NCBI GenBank assembly: GCA_963714145.1
Contig: OY970235.1
Span: forward strand, 5,518,001 to 5,582,000
Reading direction: 5' to 3'
Source: JBBWZH01 sp035544115
GTDB lineage: Bacteria; Actinomycetota; Actinomycetes; Mycobacteriales; CADCTP01
Length of the DNA stretch: 64,000 bases
This document shows, in pieces, positions 16,547 to 25,015 of this stretch; within the stretch, counting starts at the first letter, position 1, and each line of letters begins with the position of its first letter. The translations under genes and the position numbers were made by a program. A model generated the notes under the pieces. The model saw only the letters and a program-made list of their open reading frames with translations, had not been told where the DNA came from and searched no databases.

Positions 16547-17665
16547 TCACTCCATCGGGTGCCCAGGAGTGCTCCCACCTGCGGAGATCGGCTCGCCGGG
16601 CCGGATTGCGGTCCACCGTTCGGTTTCGTCCGGTTCGGCGGTGTCCGGCGAGCCGGCCGGGATGCGCACCAGGCCGCGGCTGACCAGCAGCCGCAGGTGC
16701 GCGAGCGTCTCGCCGACCGCGGCCCGCCGGTTGAAGCCGGTGATCTCCGACCAGGGCCGCCGCCAGGGCATCCGCTCGGCCAGCTCCCAGGTGCTCGCGC
16801 CGGGCTGGGTGACGATCCGGGCCAGCAGTTCGGCCAGCCGCTGCTCGTGGTGCTCGAGCAGGTCGGCGACCCGGTCGGCGAGGCCGCTGAACCGGTACTC
16901 GTGCGCCGGCAGCACCTCGCCCACGTCCAGCTTGCCGACCTTGGCCAGCGAGTCGAGGAACTCCCGCAGCGGGTCCGGCTGCTGCAGCGGGTGGGCCGAG
17001 ACGTTCGGGCTGATCCGCGGCAGCACGTGGTCGCCGGACAGCAGCACGCCGGTGCGCTCCTCGTGGAAGCAGAGGTGGCCGGGGGTGTGCCCGGGCGTCC
17101 AGACCGCCCGCACCTGCCAGCCCGGCAGCCCGATCAGCTCCCCGTCCTCGATCAACCGGTCCGGCTCGGCCATCCGGACGATCGGCAGCATCTCCCGGGA
17201 CGAGCCGGCCAGCACGCCGGCCTCCTCCTCGGGCGCGCCGGCCCGGCGCAGCCAGGCCTGGCCGCGCTCGATCATCGCGTCCACCGCGCCGTACCGGCCG
17301 GGCAGCGACTCCGCTTCCAGCCGGTGCAGCCCGATCCAGCCGCCGGACTCGGCCCGGACCCGGCCGGCCAGCCCGTAGTGGTCCGGATGCACGTGGGTGA
17401 TCAGGATCGCCCGCACGTCGGCCATCGTGAAGCCGCCCACCGCCAGGCCCGCGGTCAGCGCCGCCCAGGCATCCGGGGTCTCCCAGCCGGCGTCCACGAT
17501 GGCCACGCCGTCCGGCAACTCCAGCGCGTACACCAGGACGTAGCGCAACGCGGTGTTCGGCAGCGGCACCGGGATCGACCACAGTCCCGGCCGGACCTGC
17601 TCGACCGGCGGCAGCTGGCGCGCCTGCCAGGCCGCGTGCTGGGCGGTGCCGGTCACCTCGATCAT
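16547..17665 (-). CDS. MBL-fold metallo-hydrolase with C-terminal winged-helix domain
   Basis: A 372-residue protein. The metallo-beta-lactamase motif is 'ILITHVHPDHYGLAGRV' (HxHxDH), with 'VWTPGHTPGHLCFH' and 'GVLLSGDHVLP' giving later metal ligands. After residue about 280 a helical domain with 'LAERMPWRRPWSEITGFNR' and 'ETLAHLRLLVSRGLVRI' resembles the winged-helix tail of LACTB2-like hydrolases. The substrate could be an acyl thioester or RNA, as for LACTB2; not decidable here. ATG 17665 has GGAGGT about 9 nt upstream. Divergent from pabAB. Confidence 0.88.
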   Translation of the reverse strand: MIEVTGTAQHAAWQARQLPPVEQVRPGLWSIPVPLPNTALRYVLVYALELPDGVAIVDAGWETPDAWAALTAGLAVGGFTMADVRAILITHVHPDHYGLAGRVRAESGGWIGLHRLEAESLPGRYGAVDAMIERGQAWLRRAGAPEEEAGVLAGSSREMLPIVRMAEPDRLIEDGELIGLPGWQVRAVWTPGHTPGHLCFHEERTGVLLSGDHVLPRISPNVSAHPLQQPDPLREFLDSLAKVGKLDVGEVLPAHEYRFSGLADRVADLLEHHEQRLAELLARIVTQPGASTWELAERMPWRRPWSEITGFNRRAAVGETLAHLRLLVSRGLVRIPAGSPDTAEPDETERWTAIRPGEPISAGGSTPGHPME

Positions 17666-17772
17666 GCGGGGAACCTCCTCACCGCCGCCCCGGCTGACGC
17701 TAATCTCGCCAGGCGGACCCGTGCAATGAGATCGGTCACCCGACCGGCCGGGGGCCGGACGCGCGGGGAACG

Positions 17773-20121
17773 ATGCGGACGCTGCTGGTCGACAACTACG
17801 ACTCATACACCTACAACCTCTACCAGCTCATCGCCACCGTGACCGGCGTCGAGCCGTTGGTGCTGCGCAACGACGCAGCCGAGTGGGACGACCTGGACCT
17901 GTCCGGGGTGGACGGTGTGGTGATCTCGCCCGGCCCGGGCCACCCCGGCCGGGCCCGCGACCTGGGCCGGTGCGCCGAGCTGCTGCGCCGGCCCGACCTG
18001 CCGGTGCTCGGCGTCTGCCTCGGCCACCAGGCGATCGGACTGCTGGCCGGCGCCCGGGTGCGGCCGGCGGCACGGCCCCGGCACGGCGCGGTGAGCGTCA
18101 TCCGGCATGCCGGGAGCGGGCTGTTCGCCGGCCTGCCGCCGGACTTCACCGCGGTGCGGTACCACTCGCTGTGCGTCGCCGAGCCGCTGCCGGCCGCGCT
18201 CGCGCCGCTGGCCTGGGCCGAGGACGGCGTGCTGATGGCGCTGGCGCACCGGCACCGTCCACAGTGGGGGGTCCAGTTCCACCCGGAGTCGGTAGCCACC
18301 GAGCACGGGGCCACCCTGCTCGGCAACTTCCGCGACCTCGCCCTGGCGCACCGCCGCCGGACGACTCCCCCGGTGCCCGCGCCGGCCCACCGGCCGGCGG
18401 TACCGGCCGCGGCGGCCCGGCCAGCCGCAGCCCCACCGACAGTCACGGCCCCACCGACCACCGCGGCCCCACCGACCACTAACGCCCAGCCGACCATCGC
18501 GGCTCCACCGACCGTTGCGACCCAGCCGACCGCTACAGCCGAGCCGACCGTTACGGCCCAGCCGACCGAGCCGGCGCGGGCGGCGGTGGAGCTGCGGGTG
18601 CTGGAACTGCCGGTAGCGGTAGACGCGGAGCGCGTGTTCGGCGCGCTCTACCGGGACAGCCCGTCCACGTTCTGGCTGGACAGCAGCCGGGTCCACAACG
18701 GACTGTCGCGGTTCTCGTTCCTCGGCGACGCGGGCGGTCCGCTCGCCGAAGTGCTGACCTACCGGGTCGGAGCCGGCGCGGTGGACGTGTGGCCGGCGCG
18801 CGGCCCGGCCCACCGGGAGCCCGGGACGATCTTCGACGTGCTGGCGGATCGGCTGCGGGCGCTGGAGTTCCGCCGCCCGCCGCTGCCGTTCGACCTGACC
18901 TGCGGATACGTCGGCTACTTCGGCTACGAGCTCAAGGCCGACTGCGGCGGCACCGCCGCCCACCGGGCCGGGACACCGGACGCGGTCTGGCTGCTGGCCG
19001 ACCGGATGATCGCGATCGATCACCTGGACAACCGAACCTACCTGCTGGCCCTGGACGACACCGCCGCGTCCCCGGACCCGGGCACCTCGACCACCCGCCC
19101 CCCAGCCAGCACCGCCCCAGCCGGCAGCAGCGCCCAGGAGTGGCTGCGGCGCACCGCCGACCGGCTGCGGGCACTGCCCGCCGGTCCGCTGCCGCACCCG
19201 GAACCGCCGCGCCGGCTGGCCGAACTACCCGTCCGGCAGCTGCTCCGCCGCGGCCCGGACCGCTATTTCGCCGATATCGCCGAATGCCAGCGTCAACTGC
19301 ACGCCGGCGAGAGCTACGAGATCTGCCTGACCGACGCGGCTGTCCTGCCCGCGCCGGCCGACCCGGTCGAGGCGTACCGCTGGCTGCGGCGGGCCAACCC
19401 GGCCCCGTACGCGGCGCTGTACCGGCACGGCGAGCTGACCGTGGCAAGCTCGTCACCGGAACGGTTCCTGCGCATCGGCGCCGACCGGACGGTGGAGAGC
19501 CGGCCGGTGAAGGGCACCGCGCCGCGCGGTGCCGACCCGGCAGCCGACGCGGAACTGCGCCGCGCGCTGGCCGCCGACGCCAAGACCCGGGCCGAGAACC
19601 TGATGATCGTCGACCTGCTCCGCAACGACCTCGGCCGGGTCTGCGAAATCGGCAGCGTGACCGTGCCGCGGCTGATGGCGACCGAGACGTACGCCACCGT
19701 GCACCAACTGGTGTCCACAGTGCACGGACGGCTGCGGGCCGGCGTGGGCCCGATCGACTGCGTCCGGGCAGCGTTTCCGGGCGGCTCGATGACCGGCGCG
19801 CCGAAGCTGCGCACCATGGAGATCATCGACCGGTTGGAGAACCGGGCCCGCGGCGTCTACTCCGGCGCGCTGGGCTGGTTCGGCCCGGGCGGCACCGCGG
19901 ACCTCAGCATCGTCATCCGCACGCTAGTGAGTTGGCGGGGCGCCGCGACCGTGGGCGCGGGCGGCGCGATCGTCCTCGACTCCAAACCCGCCGACGAGTA
20001 CGCCGAGATGCTGCTCAAGGCTGGCGCCGTGCTGCAGGGGCTGGTCCCGGACGGCCAGGAGACAGACACCACCGGCACGCCGGAGCCGTCGGTCGGGCGA
20101 AATGTCGGAGCTCGATGGTAA
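17773..20121 (+). CDS. pabAB: Fused aminodeoxychorismate synthase PabAB
   Basis: A 782-residue fusion. Residues 1-190 are a class I glutamine amidotransferase: 'VLGVCLGHQAIGLLAGA' with nucleophile C82, and 'WGVQFHPESV' with H170/E172. Residues about 200-270 form a Pro/Thr linker of seven hexapeptides (TxxAxP type). Residues about 275-765 are the chorismate-binding PabB part, with 'VESRPVKGTAPRG' (the Lys of the KGT motif marks PabB rather than TrpE), 'AFPGGSMTGAPKLRTMEIID' and 'GAGGAIVLDSKPADEY'. It makes 4-amino-4-deoxychorismate for p-aminobenzoate and folate, or for specialised metabolites. Confidence 0.92.
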   Translation: MRTLLVDNYDSYTYNLYQLIATVTGVEPLVLRNDAAEWDDLDLSGVDGVVISPGPGHPGRARDLGRCAELLRRPDLPVLGVCLGHQAIGLLAGARVRPAARPRHGAVSVIRHAGSGLFAGLPPDFTAVRYHSLCVAEPLPAALAPLAWAEDGVLMALAHRHRPQWGVQFHPESVATEHGATLLGNFRDLALAHRRRTTPPVPAPAHRPAVPAAAARPAAAPPTVTAPPTTAAPPTTNAQPTIAAPPTVATQPTATAEPTVTAQPTEPARAAVELRVLELPVAVDAERVFGALYRDSPSTFWLDSSRVHNGLSRFSFLGDAGGPLAEVLTYRVGAGAVDVWPARGPAHREPGTIFDVLADRLRALEFRRPPLPFDLTCGYVGYFGYELKADCGGTAAHRAGTPDAVWLLADRMIAIDHLDNRTYLLALDDTAASPDPGTSTTRPPASTAPAGSSAQEWLRRTADRLRALPAGPLPHPEPPRRLAELPVRQLLRRGPDRYFADIAECQRQLHAGESYEICLTDAAVLPAPADPVEAYRWLRRANPAPYAALYRHGELTVASSSPERFLRIGADRTVESRPVKGTAPRGADPAADAELRRALAADAKTRAENLMIVDLLRNDLGRVCEIGSVTVPRLMATETYATVHQLVSTVHGRLRAGVGPIDCVRAAFPGGSMTGAPKLRTMEIIDRLENRARGVYSGALGWFGPGGTADLSIVIRTLVSWRGAATVGAGGAIVLDSKPADEYAEMLLKAGAVLQGLVPDGQETDTTGTPEPSVGRNVGARW
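18433..18570 (+). repeat. 18-bp degenerate repeats coding the PabAB interdomain linker
   Basis: About seven tandem hexapeptide codings of the form T-x-x-A-x-P, each containing CCGACC or CCGACN. The repeat separates the amidotransferase and synthase domains and probably gives a flexible, extended linker. Confidence 0.75.
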
Positions 20122-20170
20122 GGATGGCGGTGACGGCACGGTCGGGGGCCACGGACCGAAGGGTGGCAGG

Positions 20171-21190
20171 GTGACGCAGCAGGCGCCGAGGCCGGTGGTG
20201 GCGGTGCTCGCCACCGGCGGCACGATCGCGATGACCGCGGCGAAAGCGGAAGCCGGGGCCACCCCCCGGCTGACCGGCGAGGATCTGGTGGCCGCGGTGC
20301 CCGGGCTGGCCGGCTCCGGCATCGATGTGACGGTCCGGAACATCCAGCAGGCGCCCGGCGCGTCGATCACGCCGACCGACATGTTCGCGGTGGCCGCCGT
20401 GGCCCGGGCGGAGATCGCCGCCGGAGCGGCCGGCGTGGTGGTCACCCAGGGCACCGACACGATCGAGGAGACCGCCTACTTCCTCGACCTCGTGCACGAC
20501 GGGCTGGCCCCGATCGTGGTCACCGGGGCGATGCGCAACCCCTCGCTGGCCGGTGCGGACGGCCCGGCCAACCTGCTCGCCGCCGTGCAGACCGCGGCCA
20601 GCGCGACCGCCCGCGGCCTCGGCGGCGTGGTGGTGTTCGGCAACGAGATCCACGAGGGCCGGTGGGTACGCAAGACGCACAGCGTCAGCCCGCACACGTT
20701 CGCCTCGCCGGACGTCGGGCCGGTCGGCTACCTGCTGGAGGGCCGGCCCCGGCTGCTGCGCGGGGTCAGCCGGCAGACGAAGGTGCATGTGCCGGCCACC
20801 GGTGCCGGGCCGGGCCACCGCATCGCGCTGGTCACGATGACCTTCGACGACGACGGCGAACTGCTCCGCCGCATCGACGAGGCCAGCTTCGCCGGCGTGG
20901 TGCTGGCCGCCTTCGGCGCCGGCCACGTCCCGGCCGGCACCGTCCCGATCCTCGCCGACCTGGCCGCGCGGATGCCGGTCGTGCTCACCTCCCGCACCGG
21001 TTCCGGCCCCGTCCTCACCGACACCTACGGCTTCGCCGGCTCCGAACGCGACCTGCTCGACCACGGCCTCATCAACGCCGGCTTCCTGCACCCCTTCAAG
21101 GCCCGCATCCTGCTCTACCTGCTCACCGCCACCGACACTCCCCGCGCCCAACTGGCCGAGGCTTTCCGCACCGCCGGCGCCGTCCCGTAA
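20171..21190 (+). CDS. Asparaginase (type I/II L-asparaginase family)
   Basis: A 339-residue enzyme. The first catalytic Thr is in 'LATGGTIAMT' and the second in 'VVVTQGTDTIEETAYFLDLV', the two diagnostic asparaginase motifs. It hydrolyses asparagine to aspartate and ammonia; glutaminase side activity cannot be excluded. No signal peptide is seen, so it should be cytoplasmic. GTG 20171 is preferred because AAGGGTGG precedes it; an ATG at 20102 overlaps the pabAB stop and would add 23 Gly/Asp-rich residues without a ribosome site. Probably co-transcribed with pabAB. Confidence 0.88.
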   Translation: MTQQAPRPVVAVLATGGTIAMTAAKAEAGATPRLTGEDLVAAVPGLAGSGIDVTVRNIQQAPGASITPTDMFAVAAVARAEIAAGAAGVVVTQGTDTIEETAYFLDLVHDGLAPIVVTGAMRNPSLAGADGPANLLAAVQTAASATARGLGGVVVFGNEIHEGRWVRKTHSVSPHTFASPDVGPVGYLLEGRPRLLRGVSRQTKVHVPATGAGPGHRIALVTMTFDDDGELLRRIDEASFAGVVLAAFGAGHVPAGTVPILADLAARMPVVLTSRTGSGPVLTDTYGFAGSERDLLDHGLINAGFLHPFKARILLYLLTATDTPRAQLAEAFRTAGAVP

Positions 21191-21256
21191 CCCGCCGTCC
21201 GGTAACCCGCCGTCCCGTGGTCAGCCGGCCCGTGGTCCGCGGTGGACGGACGCGGT

Positions 21257-21339
21257 TTCGGCGCCGGCCGCGGTTCGGCGCCGGCCGCGGTTCGGCGCCG
21301 GCCGCGGTTCGGCGCCGGCCGCGGTTCGGCGCCGACGCC
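21257..21339. repeat. 17-bp tandem array in a convergent intergenic gap
   Basis: Units TTCGGCGCCGGCCGCGG start at 21257, 21274, 21291 and 21308, with a diverging fifth at 21325. Each unit contains the palindrome GGCGCC and can base-pair with itself. It lies between the asparaginase (+) and SDR (-) stops, and probably serves as terminator for both. Confidence 0.85.
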
Positions 21340-22077
21340 TCAGCCGCGGCCGAGCAGGGCGCCGCCGTTCACCTGGATGACCTGGCCGGTGATGTGGCCG
21401 GCGGCGGGTGCGGCCAGCCAGTGCACGGTGGCGGCGATGTCGTCCGGGGTGCCGGCGCGGCCGTTCAGGGTCTGGCCGATGAGCATCTCGCGGCGGCTGT
21501 CGGTCATCCCGCCGCGGAAGAACTCGGTGTCCTCGATGTAGCCGGGGGCGACGACGTTGGCGGTGCCGCCCGGGCCGAGCTGGCCGGCCAGGCTGTAGGT
21601 CCAGGCGTGCAGCGCGGCCTTGGCGGCGCCGTACGATCCGCCGCCGCGCAGCGCCGCGATCGAGCTGAGGTTGATCACCCGGCCGTCCGGGCGACGCAGC
21701 TGCGGCAGCGCGGCGGTGGTCAGCAGCACCGCGGTGAGCACGTTGAGCTGCCACTCGTCCTGCCACTCGGCGGCCACCTCGACCAGCGAGGACGCCGGCA
21801 GCGGGGAGGTGCCGCCGGCCGCGTTGACGATCACGTCCACGCCGTCGCCGGCGATCTCCCGGGCCTGGTCGACCGCGCCGCGGACCGCTACCGGGTCGAC
21901 CAGGTCGACCACCACCGGGTCGACCCTGCCGCCGGCGGCCCGGATCGCGTCGGCCGAGTCGCGCAGCCGACCCGCCCGGCGCCCGAAGATCAGCACGTGG
22001 TGATCGTCGAGCGCCAGCGACCGGGCGATGGCACTACCGATCCCGGACCCGCCGCCGGAGACGTACGCGACCCGCAT
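21340..22077 (-). CDS. SDR family oxidoreductase
   Basis: A 245-residue short-chain dehydrogenase/reductase. Cofactor motif TGxxxGxG appears as 'VSGGGSGIGSAIARSLA', followed by 'VNAAGG' (NNAG-like), catalytic Ser in 'VINLSSIAALRGGG', and 'SYGAAKAALHAW' with the YxxxK pair. A PG motif 'VAPGYIEDTEFF' follows. 'FGRR' after strand 2 suggests NADP(H). It reduces or oxidises an unknown alcohol/ketone. ATG 22077 has AGGGAGGG about 4-10 nt upstream. Divergent from the HPF-like gene. Confidence 0.88.
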   Translation of the reverse strand: MRVAYVSGGGSGIGSAIARSLALDDHHVLIFGRRAGRLRDSADAIRAAGGRVDPVVVDLVDPVAVRGAVDQAREIAGDGVDVIVNAAGGTSPLPASSLVEVAAEWQDEWQLNVLTAVLLTTAALPQLRRPDGRVINLSSIAALRGGGSYGAAKAALHAWTYSLAGQLGPGGTANVVAPGYIEDTEFFRGGMTDSRREMLIGQTLNGRAGTPDDIAATVHWLAAPAAGHITGQVIQVNGGALLGRG

Positions 22078-22258
22078 GTGCCCTCCCTGCCAGTAGTCCA
22101 CAGCGGACAGTGCGCTCTCTTCCCACCGTAACCGGTCGCCAACACCCGGTCCGCTGCCCCTGCCGGCCGGCCGATCGGGACGTTCTGCTCTGTCCGTAGG
22201 GGACAAGCGCCCGGTCTCATTGGGCCGTACGGACGCAGCGGGGGCGTCGGAGGTCGGC

Positions 22259-22666
22259 ATGGGCGGGTCGGACACGCGCACGACGCCAGCTGTCACGGTG
22301 CATCTCGTGGCCGGCCCGGGGGTGCCGGAGGCGATCCGGGAGCACGCCGCCACGATGATCAGGGAGCTGGTCGAGGCGGTGGCCCGACCGGTCCGGTATG
22401 CGCAGGTGGTGCTGACCCTGGACGAGGACCCGGCGCACCAGCGCAGCGCCCTGGTCGAGGCCAGCCTGGACGTGGTCGGCGCCCCGGTGCGCGCCTGCGT
22501 GGCCGCCGCCGACCTCTGCCAGGCCATCGAACAGGTCGGCGCGGTGCTACTGCGCCGGGTCCAACTGCAGGCCGAGTGGGTCACCACCCGGCTGCACGCC
22601 GCCGGCGGACCGCACCGTGCCGACAGCGGGCCGGCGGGGCGCACCCTGCAGCTCGCCCCACACTGA
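22259..22666 (+). CDS. Short HPF/RaiA-like protein
   Basis: A 135-residue protein from ATG 22259 with GGAGGT 4-9 nt upstream. 'VHLVAGPGVPEAIREHAATM' then 'VRYAQVVLTLDEDPAHQR', 'ALVEASLDVVGAPVRACVAA' and 'ADLCQAIEQVGAVLLRRVQL' follow the beta-alpha-beta-beta-beta-alpha pattern of the N-terminal domain of ribosome hibernation factors. The C-terminal dimerisation domain of long HPF is absent. It may bind ribosomes during dormancy or stress; this is inferred from the pattern and not from a diagnostic motif. Confidence 0.55.
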   Translation: MGGSDTRTTPAVTVHLVAGPGVPEAIREHAATMIRELVEAVARPVRYAQVVLTLDEDPAHQRSALVEASLDVVGAPVRACVAAADLCQAIEQVGAVLLRRVQLQAEWVTTRLHAAGGPHRADSGPAGRTLQLAPH

Positions 22667-22771
22667 CCAGGCCGGCCCGACGCCCGCGCGGCACCGGCAC
22701 GCCCGTTCATCGGCGTGGACCGGCCAGCGCGGGCCGCCACGCGCGCACCCCGGCCCGACGCCGGCCCGGCT

Positions 22772-22819
22772 CGACACCAGCCCGACCCGACACCAGCCCG
22801 ACCCGACACCGGCCCGGGC
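22772..22819. repeat. 16-bp tandem repeat, three copies
   Basis: CGACACCAGCCCGACC at 22772 and 22788, with a variant copy at 22804. It fills the 3' flank between the HPF-like gene and the convergent low-complexity membrane protein gene. Nothing else is seen in 22667-22877. Confidence 0.8.
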
Positions 22820-22877
22820 GGTCGCCGGACCGCCGGCAGTGGACGGCCGTCCGGGGCCGCCACCGCCGTGCGCCGGG

Positions 22878-24005
22878 TCAGGGCGCGTCGAGGTACCGGT
22901 TCGTCGCCGGCACCAGGAACAACACGATCACCGAGACACCCATCAGCAGGGCGATGATGTTGCCGCCGGGACTGCTGCTGTCCTGCGCCATTCCGATGAG
23001 GAGCAAGACAACAGAGATGCCCTGCAGCACAACGCTGGTGATCACGGCCCAGCGCTGCCGGCGGATCGCCAACGCCGCCAGCACGATCAGGAACACCGCG
23101 ATGATGATCGTCAGGACGCCGATCGCGATGACCACGCCGGTGATCGTGTGGGCCGCCGACTGGTCCGTACCGGTCCGCGACTCGACGTCGTCAACCCCGC
23201 TGTCCACAGCGTCACCAATGAACACGATCACCAGCCCGATCAGCAGGGCGATGGCGGACTGGACGATCTGGATGACCGCGCCGGTGATCACCGTCGCCCC
23301 GCTCGGCCGCTGCTGCCACTGCCCCGGCGCGCCGTAGCCCGGGTACACCGGGTAGGCCGCCTGCCCGTACGCGGCCGCCCCGTAGTCAGGCGGGCCGTAC
23401 CCGGTCGGCCCGTACCCGGACTGCCCGGGCTGCCCGTACCCAGGCTGGCCGTAGCCGGACTGACCAGGCTGCGCATACCCGGCCTGGCCGTAGCCGGGCG
23501 GCGCGTAGCCGGTCTCCCCAGGCTGGCCGTAGCCGGTCGGCCCGTAGCCGGACTGCCCGTACCCAGGCCGCTCGTACCCGGTCTGGCCGTAGCCGGGCTG
23601 CTCGTACCCCGTCTGCCCGTACCCCGTCTGCCCGTACCCGGACTGGCCGTACCCGGGCTGGCCATACCCGGACTGGCCGGAGCCGGCCTGGCCGGAGCCG
23701 GGCTGCCCGTACCCGGGCTGGCTGGAGCCGGCCTGCCCGTACCCGGGCTGGCCTGGACCGGGCTGCCCGTACCCGGGCTGGCCTGGGCCGGGCTGGCCAT
23801 AGTCGGGCTGGCCTGGGCCGGGCTGGCCATAGTCGGGCTGGCCGGGGCCGGCCGGCGGGTAGCTCACCGTCGGATCAGCCGGTGGCTGGGCTCCGGGCGG
23901 CTGAACTCCGGGTGCCTGGGCTCCGGGCGGCTGGGCTCCCGGCGGCAGGCCGGCACCTGTCTCGTCCCGCGGGAGATCCGGCCGCGGCGGTCCGTCAAAC
24001 TGCAC
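22878..24005 (-). CDS. Membrane protein with long Tyr-Gly-Gln-Pro low-complexity domain
   Basis: A 375-residue protein from GTG 24005. Residues 1-47 are Pro/Gly-rich; residues about 48-232 are tandem repeats of GYGQ(P/S/T)G and GPGQPDYGQP type, with roughly 40 tyrosines and almost no charge. Residues about 240-370 contain four predicted transmembrane segments (about 240-263, 287-313, 318-340, 348-366). Such Pro-Gly-Gln-Tyr heads on small membrane proteins are widespread in actinobacteria, but this head is unusually long and FUS-like. Function is unknown. A palindrome lies 21-49 nt upstream of the start. Confidence 0.85.
   Translation of the reverse strand: MQFDGPPRPDLPRDETGAGLPPGAQPPGAQAPGVQPPGAQPPADPTVSYPPAGPGQPDYGQPGPGQPDYGQPGPGQPGYGQPGPGQPGYGQAGSSQPGYGQPGSGQAGSGQSGYGQPGYGQSGYGQTGYGQTGYEQPGYGQTGYERPGYGQSGYGPTGYGQPGETGYAPPGYGQAGYAQPGQSGYGQPGYGQPGQSGYGPTGYGPPDYGAAAYGQAAYPVYPGYGAPGQWQQRPSGATVITGAVIQIVQSAIALLIGLVIVFIGDAVDSGVDDVESRTGTDQSAAHTITGVVIAIGVLTIIIAVFLIVLAALAIRRQRWAVITSVVLQGISVVLLLIGMAQDSSSPGGNIIALLMGVSVIVLFLVPATNRYLDAP
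23310..23864 (-). repeat. Degenerate 15- and 30-bp repeats coding YGQPG units
   Basis: The head domain is built from repeated TACGGGCAGCCCGG-like units read on the minus strand, in 15-bp (GYGQP) and 30-bp (PGPGQPDYGQ) periods. The first four 30-bp units at the N-terminal side are almost identical, so expansion is recent. Confidence 0.85.
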
Positions 24006-24025
24006 CCCGTCACATCCTCTCGTTG

Positions 24026-24054
24026 ATCGTGCATCAGCACGATAAGGGCACGAT
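24026..24054 (-). promoter_or_regulatory. ATCGTGC-N4-GCACGAT palindrome plus third half-site
   Basis: ATCGTGC (24026-24032), loop ATCA, GCACGAT (24037-24043), and another GCACGAT at 24048-24054. A minus-strand TATCGT (-10-like) overlaps it. The site is 21-49 nt before the GTG of the low-complexity membrane protein, so it is a good candidate operator or a 5'UTR hairpin. Confidence 0.55.
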
Positions 24055-24144
24055 CCACCCCGCCGCTGGCGCAATCCACAGCCCTGCGCCCTGGACCTGA
24101 AATTCCGGTGACTACGGGGCGGTCCCCGTGCCACCGTGACCGGC

Positions 24145-24975
24145 ATGACGACCACGCCGGCGGCGGCCGAGACCGCCCTGCAGACCTGGGGAAGCGGCGA
24201 CCATCCGGCCCGGGCCCGGTTGCGGGACGGGGTGGTGCTGCGCCCGGCCGGGCCGTGGAGCCCGGCGGTGCTGGCGCTGCTGCGGCACCTGGAGGCGGTC
24301 GGGTTCGACGCGGCGCCCCGGGTGGTCGGCACCGGGTTCGCCGCGGACGGGCGGGAGACGGTCAGCTTCGTGCCGGGCACGACCCCGCAGCCGTACGCCT
24401 GGTCGGACGGTGCGGTCGGCGAGGTCGGCGTGCTGCTGCGCGGCCTGCACCGGGCCACCGCGGGGTTCCAGCCACCCGAGGGCAGCTACTGGCGGCCGTG
24501 GTGGGGGCGCCGGTTGCCCGGGTCCAGACCAGTGCTCAGCCACTGCGACACCGGCCCGTGGAACATCGTCGCGCAGGACGGCCAACCCGTGGCGCTGATC
24601 GACTGGGAGAACGCCGGCCCGGTGGACGCGCTCTGGGAACTGGCCCAGACCGCCTGGCTGAACGCGCAACTGCACGATGACGACATAGCCGAGCGGCTCG
24701 GCCTGCCCGACACCAGCACCCGGGCCGGCCAACTCCGATCCATTGTGGACGGATACGGGTTGGCGGCGGCGGAGCGAGCGGGCTTCGTCGAGCGGATGAT
24801 CGAGTTCGCGGTGCACAGCGCCCGGGCCGAGGCGGTCGACCACGCGGTCGGCCCGGACAGCACGGCCGGCTGTACCACCAGCGGTTACCCGTTCCTCTGG
24901 GCCATCACCTGGCGCGCCCGCAGCGCGTCCTGGATGCTCCGGCACCGAGCGGTTCTGGAGCGAGCTATCACCTGA
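24145..24975 (+). CDS. Aminoglycoside phosphotransferase (APH/choline kinase fold) family protein
   Basis: A 276-residue kinase-like protein. The catalytic loop is 'PVLSHCDTGPWNIVAQDG' (HxDxxxxN; here H-C-D-T-G-P-W-N), followed by the metal-binding 'VALIDWENAGPVDALWELAQ'. The N-terminal nucleotide-binding lobe is short. The family phosphorylates hydroxyls on antibiotics or small metabolites; nothing here points to a resistance cluster, so a metabolic substrate is as likely. ATG 24145 is preferred over GTG 24136. Upstream of rtcB by 40 nt, possibly one transcript. Confidence 0.85.
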   Translation: MTTTPAAAETALQTWGSGDHPARARLRDGVVLRPAGPWSPAVLALLRHLEAVGFDAAPRVVGTGFAADGRETVSFVPGTTPQPYAWSDGAVGEVGVLLRGLHRATAGFQPPEGSYWRPWWGRRLPGSRPVLSHCDTGPWNIVAQDGQPVALIDWENAGPVDALWELAQTAWLNAQLHDDDIAERLGLPDTSTRAGQLRSIVDGYGLAAAERAGFVERMIEFAVHSARAEAVDHAVGPDSTAGCTTSGYPFLWAITWRARSASWMLRHRAVLERAIT

Positions 24976-25015
24976 CCCGCCGCGACGCCGCGGCGGCTTC
25001 CTTGAAGGAGTCACG

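Noticed and set aside
22188..22240. A full DosR box upstream of the HPF-like gene
   Set aside because: Only one half-site fits; the second half deviates at several consensus positions, so it is kept as a weak finding and not annotated.
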